Shown here piece by piece: positions 47,049 through 58,353 of a stretch of DNA of 64,000 bases. The position numbers were made by a program, and so were the translations under genes. Source of the stretch: Daldinia sp. FL1419 (Eukaryota > Ascomycota > Sordariomycetes > Xylariales > Hypoxylaceae); NCBI GenBank assembly GCA_025201765.1, contig MU623461.1, forward strand, positions 1 through 64,000, given 5' to 3'. The notes below the pieces were generated by a model. That model saw nothing but the letters and a program-made list of their open reading frames with translations, was not told the origin of the DNA and did not search any database. Position 1 is the first letter of the stretch, and every line of letters begins with the position of its first letter.

Positions 47049-47366
47049 CTAATCGGATTCCTCCAGGTCTCGGCTATCTTGAAAAGCTTGTTCGATCTTG
47101 GATTCCGTCGACTTGAGAGTTCGAAGTCCAGCTGCGATTTTCTCCTGTTCCTCGTCGCTTTGGAAAGTCTCTTCGTCTTCGATGGCCTTGAGCTTCGCCC
47201 AAGCCGCAACAATGTATTCGAGGCGCTCGTTGAACATCCGCTCCTTCCAGTCGGGCAGGAGCTCGTCCTCAATGATTGTTGAGTCGATTTCGGCTTCGAC
47301 GTCGTTGATGTTGCTTAAGACGATGTTGAGGTCGTCGATGGTTTCGATGGTGTCAGGCTCAGACAT
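47049..47366 (-). CDS. Small helical hypothetical protein C
   Basis: 105 aa, acidic, start MSEPDTIETIDDLNIVLSNI at 47366, end QAFQDSRDLEESD. Predicted helices around ERMFNERLEYIVAAWAKLKA and EEQEKIAAGLRTLKSTESKI. G/C third-position bias and a clean frame support coding. No signal, membrane segment or known domain. Same size class and helix layout as hypotheticals A, B and D. Confidence 0.6.
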   Translation of the reverse strand: MSEPDTIETIDDLNIVLSNINDVEAEIDSTIIEDELLPDWKERMFNERLEYIVAAWAKLKAIEDEETFQSDEEQEKIAAGLRTLKSTESKIEQAFQDSRDLEESD

Positions 47367-48135
47367 ATTGTCGGTTGGTTTAGTTAAGAGTAGATTAATT
47401 AATTAGATGCGGCGCGCGGGTATTGGGAGGGTGCAGGTATGAAATGGTGTTGTTGTGTGGTCGAGAAGAAAGGCAGGAGGAGCTCTAAATCTAAGCTTGT
47501 TTATATAGGAAAGATTCTCAGAAGCTAGGTGAGTAAATTTCAAGTGCATGCTTGACCTAGAGATGGAAGTGACGAGGATGGTGACTGCATATCTAGTAAT
47601 GGGATGAATGGCTCCGACGTTGTTGTTGATTCATTGCAAGACGTGGGGGACAGATAATACCTAACCTCAGTATTTGGCCACAGTAGGTAATACCCATCTC
47701 ATAAACCTAGGTGAATCACTTACCGCGTCCATCAAAAAGAAACGCTTCAACTTGTACACTATAGGGTTTTTGTTAAGAGTGGTTGCCGTCCGGAGTTTAA
47801 ACATGTGAACTTGGTTGGTGAAAAACACAGGCTTGCGAAAGAAGGCTCAGTCATTATGCAAATTGCCGCTATCCAATCTCCTCCACCAAGACATCTTTAT
47901 TAAATCATCCCATTTTCCTGTTGCCTCTGTATATCATAGGCTACCGTCCCCCCTGACTGCTGAAAATTGGTTATCTATGTCTATTTTAGTGGGAATCATA
48001 CCAACTTGTCTCTCAACGTCCTCCTTGGTCCCTTTATTGCCCTTAAGCATGACGTACGGAAAGAATCACGGATTCATCCTTGAAAGACCTACGGCCACCC
48101 TTGACCCATATGCCGAATAGCGAATAGTGCATCTT
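47367..48135. other. Spacer, no supported gene
   Basis: Promoter side of hypothetical C. A plus frame at 47815-48120 has no recognisable features. Confidence 0.5.
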
Positions 48136-48957
48136 TCATCGTTTCAATGCGCCTGTCTGTCTCGCAACATCTAAGATCTGATCTACCAATGGCTGCACAT
48201 CAGTTCCTTTGAGGGGAACCCTATGCGCACCATCCCACTCAACCAATCTTGCGGTCGCCGGATCACAGTACTCCTCCAATAATTCCCGATGTAGATTTAA
48301 ACCCGGGTCGTTGAGGCCGTGAACATGGATGGTTGGAAGCTTAAGGACGTGTTTCCCACTCACCATTTCCATCAGGTCAGGGGCACCTGTGAGACCGGTT
48401 TCCGATGGACAGCTTAACATTGTCGATGTGAATACTTCAGGATCGAGGTTCACTATGGGTGACCGCCCAGCCATAAGCACAGCAAATTTCCAATCCGACC
48501 CCGCCTGCGCCGGCCCTAGCTTCTCTGTTCGAATCTGCTGTCGAAACAATATACTTGCGGCGAGCTTAGCGCCCTGGCTGAATCCAAGAAGCCCGACCCA
48601 AGGACCCGTTGCGCCTAGACGATCATCGGCATCCATAGCACTTTTCAGAGAAGCATTTATGTCTGCGATTGCCTTCTGGTCGCTAATCTCCGGATGCTCC
48701 GAAAGCCAGCGGAGCCACCGTTTGAAAGGACCGTGCTCCGCGTAAACCGAAAGCACATCCGGGCCTGCACCAGATTGGTAAGGCGCTTCGGCATAAACCA
48801 GTCGAAAATAAGGCTCTAGCGTTCGTGACACCACGCGACATTGAGCCCTAAAAATGCGAGCATTGGTTCCACCTCCATGTAAACAGAGGATCCGCGGTAG
48901 ATGTAAAGTCGCATCTGAGCCATTGCTTGTCATGGTGTATATATGTGATACAAGCAC
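48136..48957 (-). CDS. FSH1-family serine hydrolase
   Basis: Single exon, 273 aa; ATG 48957, or ATG 48933 for a 265-aa form. Alpha/beta-hydrolase fold of the FSH1 type (PF03959): start PRILCLHGGGTNARIFRAQ (residues 21-39), the nucleophile elbow GFSQGA with Ser127, acid Asp217 in HGLNDPGL, and His245 in DGAHRVP. All three catalytic residues are present. The family includes yeast FSH1-3 and the esterases/thioesterases LovG and CitA that act with fungal polyketide synthases. No polyketide synthase lies in this window, so a stand-alone esterase role is as likely. Confidence 0.9.
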   Translation of the reverse strand: MLVSHIYTMTSNGSDATLHLPRILCLHGGGTNARIFRAQCRVVSRTLEPYFRLVYAEAPYQSGAGPDVLSVYAEHGPFKRWLRWLSEHPEISDQKAIADINASLKSAMDADDRLGATGPWVGLLGFSQGAKLAASILFRQQIRTEKLGPAQAGSDWKFAVLMAGRSPIVNLDPEVFTSTMLSCPSETGLTGAPDLMEMVSGKHVLKLPTIHVHGLNDPGLNLHRELLEEYCDPATARLVEWDGAHRVPLKGTDVQPLVDQILDVARQTGALKR

Positions 48958-51206
48958 TGAGGGTGCCGCCGCTTACCAGACTAAATGTGGTTAACTGGGA
49001 TGATTTGCTGAGGAGTGAAGACCGGGGTTATGTACCGAGCACTAAGTAGAGTTCGGGCTCGGAAGCTTTAATAACGCGGAAACAAGAGAGGACGGTGTAT
49101 GTATACGGAAGGGACTGTTAGCGAAAGGTATGGGAAGTTAAGGTAAAAGTGTGAGTGATGAGTGGTGGTGAACTTGTCCGGTCTTGATATTAGAAACTAG
49201 AAACTCCGGACCCGGGTTTAATGGCGGGATCGTATGGCGGATCGTAAGCGAAGGGAGGCGAAGGAAAACAAGAGGGATCAGGATTTCTCACCCCAAAAAA
49301 AAAAGAAAAAAAAACTTCCCGACAGCCAATTGGGAAATAAGGATTCAATGCTGGCTTCGGACTTCACCAACAATAGTTAGTAAGCGGTGTCAGCTCACCC
49401 TCCGACAATTCGCTTAGCCTTGCTATTTGTCTCCCTTGGGTCCCTTGGATCCCTTGGACTTGGATTCTCATGCTTGTATAAGACCCGCGGGACAGGGTGG
49501 CTTTGACCCCAACGCCCATCAATGTCACATTGTCACATTGGAAAGTATGCATTGATTCAGCGACCACCAATAGCAATCTCAACATCTCATTGGTTACCTA
49601 CACGCTACTATAATGAAGCAACCAAGGCTAATAGAATTGGATAGTGCTCATAGGAAAGGAGACAAACTGCGACAACAGTTGACGCAAAACACTAATATTA
49701 ACACCAAATAAATATTTAGAAACAAGATATAATAATGCCTTGCCCCAATATCAGCAAAATTCTAAACTGGTAAGCGGCGGACGGAAACCTACGCCATGGT
49801 TTCATTGTTAATCAATGTAAAGATTTATTGCTTCCACGAAGAAGAATATGGGATGCGATCAATCGCATAAGTGCAAGCGATATGGATGTAGAGAATTGTG
49901 CATCAGAAGTCCCTTAAATGAACAACGAATACTGCTTTATAAGATATACTAGCAATTTTGACTATGTAATACAATGGCTGCTCTAGTAGGTCTGTACTTG
50001 TGAGAGTAGAAATAAGTTAACTGAATCCAATTTTTATATTTGCATACTACTGAAAAGATGGAATAGAGCTCTAGAAAGCATTCATCAAACAAGATCAAGA
50101 TCTTCAAGCCACTCACAGTGCAAAGGGTAATATACCAAACTTAGAATCAACCAACGGAGGTTTATCAACAATAGCCTGACGCCGTTATGCCAGGAAAAGC
50201 GAATGTCGGTTAGAGAAAAGGGAATATTTATTATAATGTTGAGCATTATTAGTTCACTATTATTATGTGGCTACTTTACTGCTGCTTCGCTGCTGCTTTA
50301 CCACATTTACTCTACGATTGATCACCATCAGTAGTGCTCTATAACATGTTGAGACGATGTCATAAGGTGGACCAGAGTGCTAGGAGCCCTAACTACGAGA
50401 CTTCAAAGCTGATATGCTCTCAAAAAGCTCTTTTTTCTATATGCTAGATATCTGAATGCTAGACAGGCCAAACTGGAAAAACCCGCATATTACCGTAAGG
50501 TGGTCGCTAGTATGCCCATAGGATATTCTCCTCCGAATCATCTACGTATCTTCATCGGCTTAGAAACGGCATGTTCTTAACAGTTTCTTCCTTCATCTTA
50601 TACAAATTTCAGGGTCAAAAGTCTTGCACATGGCCAAGGTTCGGCCACCGTACGCGATGGTCTTCATTTTTACTTGCACTACCTAAAACAGCTACCTGCT
50701 AAGCTGGGAGGAGCTTTAAATTAGAATTTATAGCGATCCCAGCCATTAGGTAGGTGATACGGTCCAAGCCCTTTCGAATCCCACGCGCCCTGCCAAGCTC
50801 ATATGTGTAAGATTTCTGGCCGCAACCTTTGCACCAAGCTAGCTGTTACAGCTAAGTATGAGGTCCATAGCTGTTTGATCGACGAAATACCAAATAACGT
50901 AGTTAAATACATAATGATTTTTCTTAAAAGTGTAATGCAACACAATTCTTTAACACTCACCTACAAGACACGTCCATGCAAGTGCTACTTATACAGTCAC
51001 ATCCTTTCGCAATATCAACCTTATTTAAACAAATCCGTATTCAGACCGCCTCTCAACTAATCCATGTCCAATTATACCTCGGTGCTCATTTCCTCCACTA
51101 TACCTATGACAAGATAATCAACTACGTAAAATATCCCATCAGCCAATTACATGCCTAGATATAGACTCTGCAAATCTCCCGAAACCGACGCCAAGCACTT
51201 ATTATC
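48958..51206. other. Gene-poor spacer of 2.2 kb
   Basis: No gene supported. Contains an A-run (49293-49313), a small tandem CCCTTGGGT/CCCTTGGAT repeat (49430-49458) and A+T-leaning sequence at 49620-50400. The frames at 49184, 49364 and 50803 look random. Confidence 0.5.
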
Positions 51207-51587
51207 ATGGTGGTACTCTCCCTTTTTGTATACCACCACCCCACCCACCTCTCTGATCTTGTCCTGCTGACATCAAGGCTTGTTGAATTTGATGAGAACG
51301 TCCAGTTGCGAGATAACGGGGTTCGCTTAAACCGTTATGAGGAAGCGTATCTCAGAGAAAATTTCGAGAGGACTTGGAATGCTATACAAGAACTTCGGAG
51401 GATGATAAACGATTCCTTACCAGGACAATACTCTTACTCTTGGTTGAATCATTCTACGATTTATAGCCTGATAGGTAGGCTGTCCAGCATACGACTGAAG
51501 ATGGAGCGTATAAACAAGTGGAATAATGAGTTGAAGTGGAGAGAACAAGAGGAGGAGGAAAGGGGGAGGCAGGGAGAGGGGCGTTGA
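51207..51587 (+). CDS. Small helical hypothetical protein D
   Basis: 126 aa if translation starts at 51207; the first 30 residues (MVVLSLFVYHHPTHLSDLVL) are hydrophobic and could instead be leader or a mis-called start. The body is helical: RLNRYEEAYLRENFERTWNA, IQELRRMINDSLPG, then SLIGRLSSIRLKMERINKWN, and a charged tail EEEERGRQGEGR. It shares size and helix layout with A-C, notably a Pro break followed by a final basic helix. No domain recognised. Confidence 0.45.
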   Translation: MVVLSLFVYHHPTHLSDLVLLTSRLVEFDENVQLRDNGVRLNRYEEAYLRENFERTWNAIQELRRMINDSLPGQYSYSWLNHSTIYSLIGRLSSIRLKMERINKWNNELKWREQEEEERGRQGEGR

Positions 51588-52223
51588 AACCCTTGGTGGT
51601 GACGAATCCAATATATCATTACATGATATAAACATCAAGAAGCAATATCAAAGCTGTTATAACATAACCATATAGTAATATCAAAATAATAATGTTCTAA
51701 CTTTCTAAATATTAGTAAAGGCGTTGCGTTCTCCGTAAATAAATGCCGTAGCCGTAGTGTAGATCCTTTCTTATTCTTAACTCGCCCCCCTGACAGGCAA
51801 CACTAGGTTGAATGATGATCGAATCTAAGAGGTAAGGGCTAATCTCTTAAAGTTATGTAGAAAAGTTAAAACAATATATTGAATAGGTACTTAAACCTAG
51901 CTACTGTTGAAGTAAGACGCAGTTCATGAGGTAAGTTACTTGTATTGTCAAGTCTACCTATCTTAGAGAATAGGTAGGCATATCTATGATATATATGTCC
52001 TGGACGTGGGGCTTATATCACCCATGTATACCAGCCACACACGTTCCAGCAGCTACAACCTCCAAATATATCCTCGACGACTCGACGCAGCATGTCCATC
52101 AGCAACTTACTATCGACAATCCGGGTCGTACAGTTAAGAAAATTACCAGGATGTTCGCCCCATATTCCCCCTTTTTCCCCTCTTAATCTTGTCTTATCTG
52201 GTACCGCTACCAGAGTATTGTTT
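51588..52223. other. Spacer, no supported gene
   Basis: Short frames present are low-complexity or random. Confidence 0.5.
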
Positions 52224-52451
52224 CTACGGGCGTTTCCGCTGTCGCTCCTCCTCGGCTTCCTTAGCTTTTTTTTCTGCCCTTTGCCTACAAAACGCGCACG
52301 GTTCAAATCGTACTCCTAGGTCCTGAGCGTCTAGGTTTGGGCAGTTTCTGGTACCGGCTAAAGGAGAGGAACAGGGATCATAGCTTCTGTAGTAATCTAT
52401 AAAACGGGGGCAGCTTGGGCATTGCATCCGTGTCTTAATACAGGTGCACAT
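52224..52451 (-). CDS. Small Cys-rich hypothetical
   Basis: 75 aa. MCTCIKTRMQCPSCPRF, then CSS...NCPNL, then RFEPCAFCRQRAEKK and a Lys/Glu-rich helical tail. Two CxxC pairs (CPSC, CAFC) plus CTC and two other Cys suggest metal binding rather than a secreted disulphide protein, since there is no signal peptide. It could be the last exon of a longer gene. Uncertain. Confidence 0.4.
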   Translation of the reverse strand: MCTCIKTRMQCPSCPRFIDYYRSYDPCSSPLAGTRNCPNLDAQDLGVRFEPCAFCRQRAEKKAKEAEEERQRKRP

Positions 52452-53599
52452 GTTGAATAATATGCCTCTGGCTGGTGTAGAATAGGCGCTTATTGTTAAT
52501 AGGAGTGATGTGGCGGTTGATCGATGGACCGAAATTGGTTTGCGTTATATCGTGTTGATAATGACCTATAGATAACTGGATAAGTAGCTAGAAATGCATT
52601 GCAGGAGGGGAGTATTGAAGACTTTATATAGTCGTAAAACCGGCAAGCCCTTAGTTAAATATGAGTTGTGGCATGACAAAAATCTACCATAGCTTGGCGT
52701 CGTGCAACGAGTCGACTAATCATACATCTCCAAGGTCAATAAATAGCTCAAAACACATGACTGTAATTGCAACAGTCACTTCGATTAAGATATATCTAAA
52801 TATACCTAGTTAATACGCAAGTTTTTTTCTTTAACCTTTAATCGAAGTCAGATAATTCGTCAGTTCACTACTTTTACACGTTCATTGTATCGTCTTGAAC
52901 CAAGTAAGTAATACACGAACTTCAAAGCAAATGATTAACTAAATATTACATTTTCTAAAGAAGTACAACCAAAAATCCTACAGGATGACTGATCGTTTGG
53001 GACATTATTAATTCCCTTATTTTTCAATTTTAGGTAATATTCTTGTTATTAATTAACTTGTGATCCGATCCTATTCTTAAGTACTTTAAGAGAGGATATA
53101 TTTCACTTTATACCAATTGAATAGTACGTAATATGATTGTTGCACAACAAACTATGATGACCCATCCGTACTAAGTATTTTAATTAACGAATTTACTGTA
53201 TATTGAAAATAAAAGGAGGTGGGGGCTAATGATACATGTAGTTGTGCCGAAATGTCTAAACCGACTTATATCCTATAATATTGAATGAACTTTATATTAA
53301 GAAACTAGAGATTCTTCTTCTTCTTTTCTTTTTTCTTTTTTTTAATACTGAACCGCCTTGAAAATACTTTTAGGGCCGTATCTCATATATCCTGATTACA
53401 TAACATCAGGGGTACACACATGCGCCTCATATAATCTTTCATATTAATATTTCACTAACAAAATACCGCAATCCGTTTTAAAGCAAGGGGAATAGGCCGT
53501 GTTTTTATTAGGGTCGTACAAATCAATCATTCCGTAGGTAATCTGAATCCGAGGAAGAATGATTCTTTATAATGATTGGTCGGTTCGGATTCGGGTGTC
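52452..53599. other. A+T-leaning spacer
   Basis: No gene. Has a CT-rich strand run at 53311-53342. Around 53525-53600, ATTC-type words recur in both orientations (AATGATT/AATCATT), a weak inverted structure. Confidence 0.5.
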
Positions 53600-55045
53600 A
53601 GCAACAATCAAGGTCCAACCCGCTCCTATCCTTTGAATCCGGCATAGCTGGCAGAGATGGTATTATTAAGTGATCCGGATCGCGAATTCGAACTAGTTGC
53701 CACGGCGGAAAGAGAAAAAGGGCGCCGCCACCGACCCTGTGGGGTCAGCAAGGGATCAGAAAGACCGCTGCCCGTTTCATTGAAGTCCGGCGCTTCCGAA
53801 TCGAGTCTGGGAGGATAACGAAGGTAGAGAGAAGCTAGTTCAAGCCTATTATTCATATTGACGTATGAGAGATGGCGAATGGGAAGAAACGCCATTCTAC
53901 ATTCCTTTACATAGGGAATGTCCCGATATCGCTGAGACCGTGATGCGCCTTTCGCCACACCATATTGCAGTCCCTGAGATCCACACTTTATGAAAAGTCT
54001 TGCAAATGTGTATCGAGGCTAGTTTCGATTCTTTAAAAGCGGATGAGATTGTATAGTTACTCGACCTCCTGCAGAACGAAGCTTCCCCATCACTTCTATA
54101 TACCATTCCAGTCGCCTACTTTCTCACTAAGTGAGCACGCACCAATTCCTAAGCCTGAAAATAGCGCTGAGCTTAGGGGTGAGAGAAAGTAGTGGGTATA
54201 TATACATGGGAATAAGCTTTTACTATGACACAAGCCATCTCTACCTAATATTATCATCCGTAGTTAGCTAACTTCTTGTGTGCCCAGGAGAGCAATCCCT
54301 TAGACGATCCATAACTAGACAAAGGAGAGAAAATGGTAAGTGTGTTGATTCTTGCAAAATTCTAAACAGGGGAGGCTCCCCAGAGAGGTATTTATACCTC
54401 TACACAGTGTCTCGCACCTTCCATATTCTCGTACCTGCACCGTAACCAACCTCTACGCTTCTCGAAAACCTTAAAATCCTCCCGCCTCCACCATGGACTA
54501 ATCCGATGGCTATCGTGTTTCAAAAAAAAAAACGTTTTTCAGGCTACCAGCTGAACTTCGTGATCACATATGAATTTACCTAGCATCTCAAAATGGAATC
54601 TCGAGCGAATATTACGGATTATTACCACAATGGATGTGGCGCAAAATACTACTAAGGGGCGATATCTTCATATTTTTTGCTTAATCTCGATATAATCGTG
54701 GCAAAAACCTTCTGCGGCGAGTGGGAGCATGCGAATGGTAATCGAGAGCCTAACTGGGAGCTTCTTGTCCAAAAGCTTAGTCAGGAAGCTTGATGCATAT
54801 GGGACGCAGAGACTAGTGTGCTAGAACTGCCTAGCAGAATACGAAGTCGCAGACGGATCTGCGAAGAGATGTACATGAACTATCTGACATGCAAAAGGCG
54901 AGGAAGCTGGCTGGATTCGAAGTTATTGGGATGGCAGAGAGCCGGTGTATCCTGTGTTTTAATTTGGTTACCGCACCTAGGAACATCGCGATTCTCAGTT
55001 ACAAATCAGAAGTTGAAAGCTTCAATTGATGGCGTATTAGAATAA
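53600..55045 (+). pseudogene. Broken F-box-family gene, copy 2
   Basis: Same family and order as the 16.4-kb pseudogene. MVLLSDPDREFELVATAERE at 53657 parallels DVVLLCDPDDEV. PFYIPLHRECPDIAETVMRL at about 53892 parallels AYIPIHAACLSMAKRM. LPAELRDHI then a stop at about 54543 is the F-box start. NWELLVQKLSQEA then TGA at about 54753-54794 parallels NWELLVRKLS. RSRRRICEEMYMNYL at about 54845 parallels NRRRIWQLLEELFV. LIWLPHL and SIDGVLE close it near 55045. At least five stops or frame changes. About 360 bp between 54120 and 54480 do not match and may be an intron or insertion. Confidence 0.7.
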
Positions 55046-57351
55046 AATAAATCGTGGATTTATTCAAAATACAGGTAATCATGGGTCTAGGTGCTGGTTA
55101 TATTAATAAAATCTAGGAGAACACATGCCTAGCATTACTCGAAAGAAAGAAACAACCGCAACAACGCGAAAATATAAAGTGTACCTAATTAGATTCAAAA
55201 CAATAAAATTGCCATCACGATCTCAATATGCCGAGGACTCTGCTCGCTGGGAAGTATTAAAGAGGCGTTAGGTAATAATGGCATTGAAATTGAATATTCA
55301 ATGAAGGTATATTGGAAAGTAATTAAGCTAAGATGCAAAATGAACATTTTAAATGAATATTACTATCTACAAGTACGCATAATAACAATGTTTCTTGGGT
55401 AAAAATATGTCGGGGGTTTGGCTATAGCGAGATAGAACTATGAAAGAGTTCATCTGCTAAAGGGGGGTTTGCCAATTACGAGCCCCATTTTGATCTAAGT
55501 GTATGCGAGCGAAGCATATAGCATGGGTAAGCCAAAGCTCAAACTCTGAATGAGGGAAGGGGAAGGGAGGGGAGTGGTGGAGGTGGCGAACAATCTCGAA
55601 GGTCGGAAGGCGGCTCGGGGTCCCTCGTCGATTGGAACAGCAGTCTTCATATGGCGACGGTACTCGCGAGTCGGGAGGCGGAGCCAAGGTCTCGTCGTCG
55701 GCGACCAAGGGCAGTCTCAATCGATCGCCGGAGGATGGTGTCCGGGTAAACCTAGACCTAGAAGAGGGGAGTTAGGGTTAGTTGGGGGAAGAAAGTACAA
55801 AAGATCAAGGATAGATGGCAGAAGGTATATGGGTGTGGATAAATACATGGTTGGAGGGAAAGGGAGAGCCTCGCCCTCCAACCCAGATAGCAGTGGGGAA
55901 AAAAAGAGGAAGAGAGTGGGAAGAGAGAGGGGGGAAGGGCAGATATTTATATGGGTCGGGGGGCAGGCTGATTAGAATTCCGGTTCTGATCTTGCAGGTA
56001 CGTAGCTGTGGAATAAAATAAATCATCTTCTGATTTTTTATTTTTTTTATTTGTTTGCGCCTAAGGTACATGAATGATTTCTGATATTGATCTTGAGCTT
56101 GCGGCTCTTTTAGTGGGTCTGGGGAAGAATTAGGGGGTAACTTCGGTGGTGGGGAGTAAAATCAGCCAATCAAACACCCTTGGAGTTTCCTAAAATGGAA
56201 TTATTTCGGTACGTACCTGCCTATCTTTATCCACATTAATCACATTTCAACTTCTTCAAGGCAAGTATGCACCTGCCATACTGATTTTACCCGTACTAAA
56301 TCAAGTCTGAAGGCAGGTACACTGTTTCTTCTGTCAGGATCAATAATATTTCGCATCTTAAGTTGTCACTTTATCATTCTTTCTCGTGTACATGTTAAGC
56401 AATTATTTTCCCATCAAGTTCCAAGTACGTATATAGTCCACTCCCGAATTGATTCTATAATATAATCAAATTATACCTTGAACATAAATCAGAATGTTTA
56501 ACAGTAGGAACAATCATCAGCAATTAAATTAAATCAATAATGTGTCGCTGTATTTCGTAACTGTCTCGGAAATGTAGTATTTAGGTATTCCTATATCAAT
56601 ATGTATTGTGCTGGTCATGGGACAGCTTCATACAAGACTACCTACATGTATGTACCACAGATTTTTAACCTAAGTAGGTAGGTACATATAAGTTACCTAA
56701 CCCACAGCTACCTGCATTATGTCACATCCAGCACAAGACCTTCTACCGGTTTAGATGGAGCGTAAACATCGTAGAGAGATGTTTTTGTTTTTATTTTTAT
56801 TTTTATTTTTATGGGTTTTTTGGGGGGTTTGTATTTTTCCTAAGGCGCCTCACGCTACCTAGCAGCTATAAGTAGGAGGTCTTGCAAGCCCACCACCTTT
56901 TGACTAATAAAATGACGAGCTGGAGGTGATGTCTTGATGAATATTATGCTGGCTCGGAAGATCTACGTGTGCCCACGAGTCTCTTTATGGGTATTTTAGG
57001 GCTAGTCATGGCGTCTAGACGTATATTGCCCTAGTTTCGTAAATATAATGATGTTTTTCTTCATACTTGGCTTACTCTACGAGTGTCACTGGATTTATGA
57101 TTCAGTACATATCTACCTACTTGCGTGAAACTCATGCTGACTGCTGCAGCATCATCCATGCGGATTACGTGCCAATAAAAAATTAAGCGCTGCATCTCTT
57201 TGAAGTCTGGTATCAAATACTAAGATGATCAATCTGGTGATTAACCTTGGCCTATAGTGTAACAAGGTGCCGTATCTAAAGATGGAAAGGGTTGGAGCAG
57301 AAGTATTTAATCTAGTATATATTGGCTTGTATCCTCTATTCTATTACGACG
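55046..57351. other. Gene-poor spacer of 2.3 kb
   Basis: A purine-rich low-complexity stretch at 55540-55960 opens frames on both strands but resembles no protein. A TTTTTA tandem repeat lies at 56779-56812. CCTAGG and GTAGGTAGGTA words occur near 56670. Confidence 0.5.
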
Positions 57352-58353
57352 TCAGCTTGAGTACAAAGGGCGATAGAAATCACCTGCCCTCCGCTTCCGC
57401 CTATCAAGCTCTGTGTCCGCCGCGCTCTCTTCGCGGCTCACTTCTACATCTTCTCTCTCCGCCGGCCGTTTCCTCGCTAGAGGGTACTGGACCTTGCGAT
57501 CCCAAGCCTCTAACGACCAAGGACTGCGCAGAAAATTCTTGAGCTCGTGAAGGAGCAGCTTAGTATTATCGCGACCGAGGAAGTCTTTCAACATTTCCTC
57601 GGCTTGTCCTTGGCTACCCTGGATATCTACAGTTTTTAAAATAGCAACTATATACTCGAGCAAGAACTCAGCATTATTCGCGCGTCGTCTTGTCATCGTA
57701 TCGTCGCTGGATTGTGTAGTCGGTGGGGTTTGAAGAAACTCGAAGACTTGAAGTTCCCTCCTAAGCCACGTACGCGCTCTCGATATCATCTCGGGGTCGG
57801 ACTCGAATACTTGTGGTGTCAGATCCCGATAACCTGATCTTTGATTAGACCCTACGTGTAGGGAGTAAAGCTGACTGCGATAGACATGTTGTCGGCGGAG
57901 AATAGCTTCACTGGCAGTTACGCGTCGTGGAGGTGTGTCTTCATATCTTCGACGGCTCGGTCTCGCAAGTAGGTTCCTCTGTCGATAGATCTGAGCCCCG
58001 GGTTGTACGGGTTGCTTCGATGACGCCTTCGGAGGCGGTACTAGGTATACCCTACTTTTCGCGTCTGGGCTATCGCTCTCGAAATCGTACCAAACTTCAT
58101 CGATATTGCTCTTGCATAGCGGGCATTTTGTCTGTTGCTCTAACCAACTAAGGAGGCACAGATAGTCGAAATTTCGATGGCTGCAAGGACGCGCCTCGCA
58201 GACCTCGGTGATACTATCGAGGCAGATGACGCAGCATGCTTCGTTTGTGTTGTTGACCTCGGTCTCGGATTTTCTTCTCGATAATGCTATCTCTGCAAGT
58301 GTATTTTGGAGTACTTGTGGTTGAATATCGACCGCATCCGACTCTTTATCCAT
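57352..58353 (-). CDS. RING-finger protein, probable E3 ubiquitin ligase
   Basis: 333 aa from MDKESDAVDI (ATG 58353); a Met ten codons upstream is also in frame. RING-type zinc finger at residues 41-80: C41-x2-C44, C57-x-H59, C66, C77-x2-C80 (CVICLDS...PCSHRNFDYLCLLSWLEQQTKCPLC). The fifth ligand position carries Asp/Asn instead of His/Cys, as seen in Topors-like fungal RINGs. Next come RKSNI-like basic regions, a segment RQRNLLARPSRRRYEDTPPR, and helical C-terminal blocks (FLLEYIVAILKTVDIQGSQG, AEEMLKDFLGRDNTKLLLHE). It ends in RKRPAERE...RRKRRAGDF, likely nuclear. It would transfer ubiquitin from an E2 to unknown targets. Confidence 0.88.
   Translation of the reverse strand: MDKESDAVDIQPQVLQNTLAEIALSRRKSETEVNNTNEACCVICLDSITEVCEARPCSHRNFDYLCLLSWLEQQTKCPLCKSNIDEVWYDFESDSPDAKSRVYLVPPPKASSKQPVQPGAQIYRQRNLLARPSRRRYEDTPPRRVTASEAILRRQHVYRSQLYSLHVGSNQRSGYRDLTPQVFESDPEMISRARTWLRRELQVFEFLQTPPTTQSSDDTMTRRRANNAEFLLEYIVAILKTVDIQGSQGQAEEMLKDFLGRDNTKLLLHELKNFLRSPWSLEAWDRKVQYPLARKRPAEREDVEVSREESAADTELDRRKRRAGDFYRPLYSS

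Noticed and set aside
50761..50800. TTTCGAATCCCACGCG, resembling a tRNA T-arm/B box
   Set aside because: No matching acceptor stem, D-arm or anticodon arm could be folded around it.
52290..52320. GGTTCAAATCG, resembling a tRNA B box
   Set aside because: Lies in the small Cys-rich frame, and no cloverleaf could be formed.
53626..53958. 110-codon minus-strand frame
   Set aside because: It is the shadow of the second F-box-family pseudogene, whose plus-strand YIPLH..C block is recognisable.
55550..55975. 141-codon Gly/Arg-rich plus frame
   Set aside because: A purine-rich low-complexity tract opens frames on both strands; no domain, start context or third-position bias supports it.
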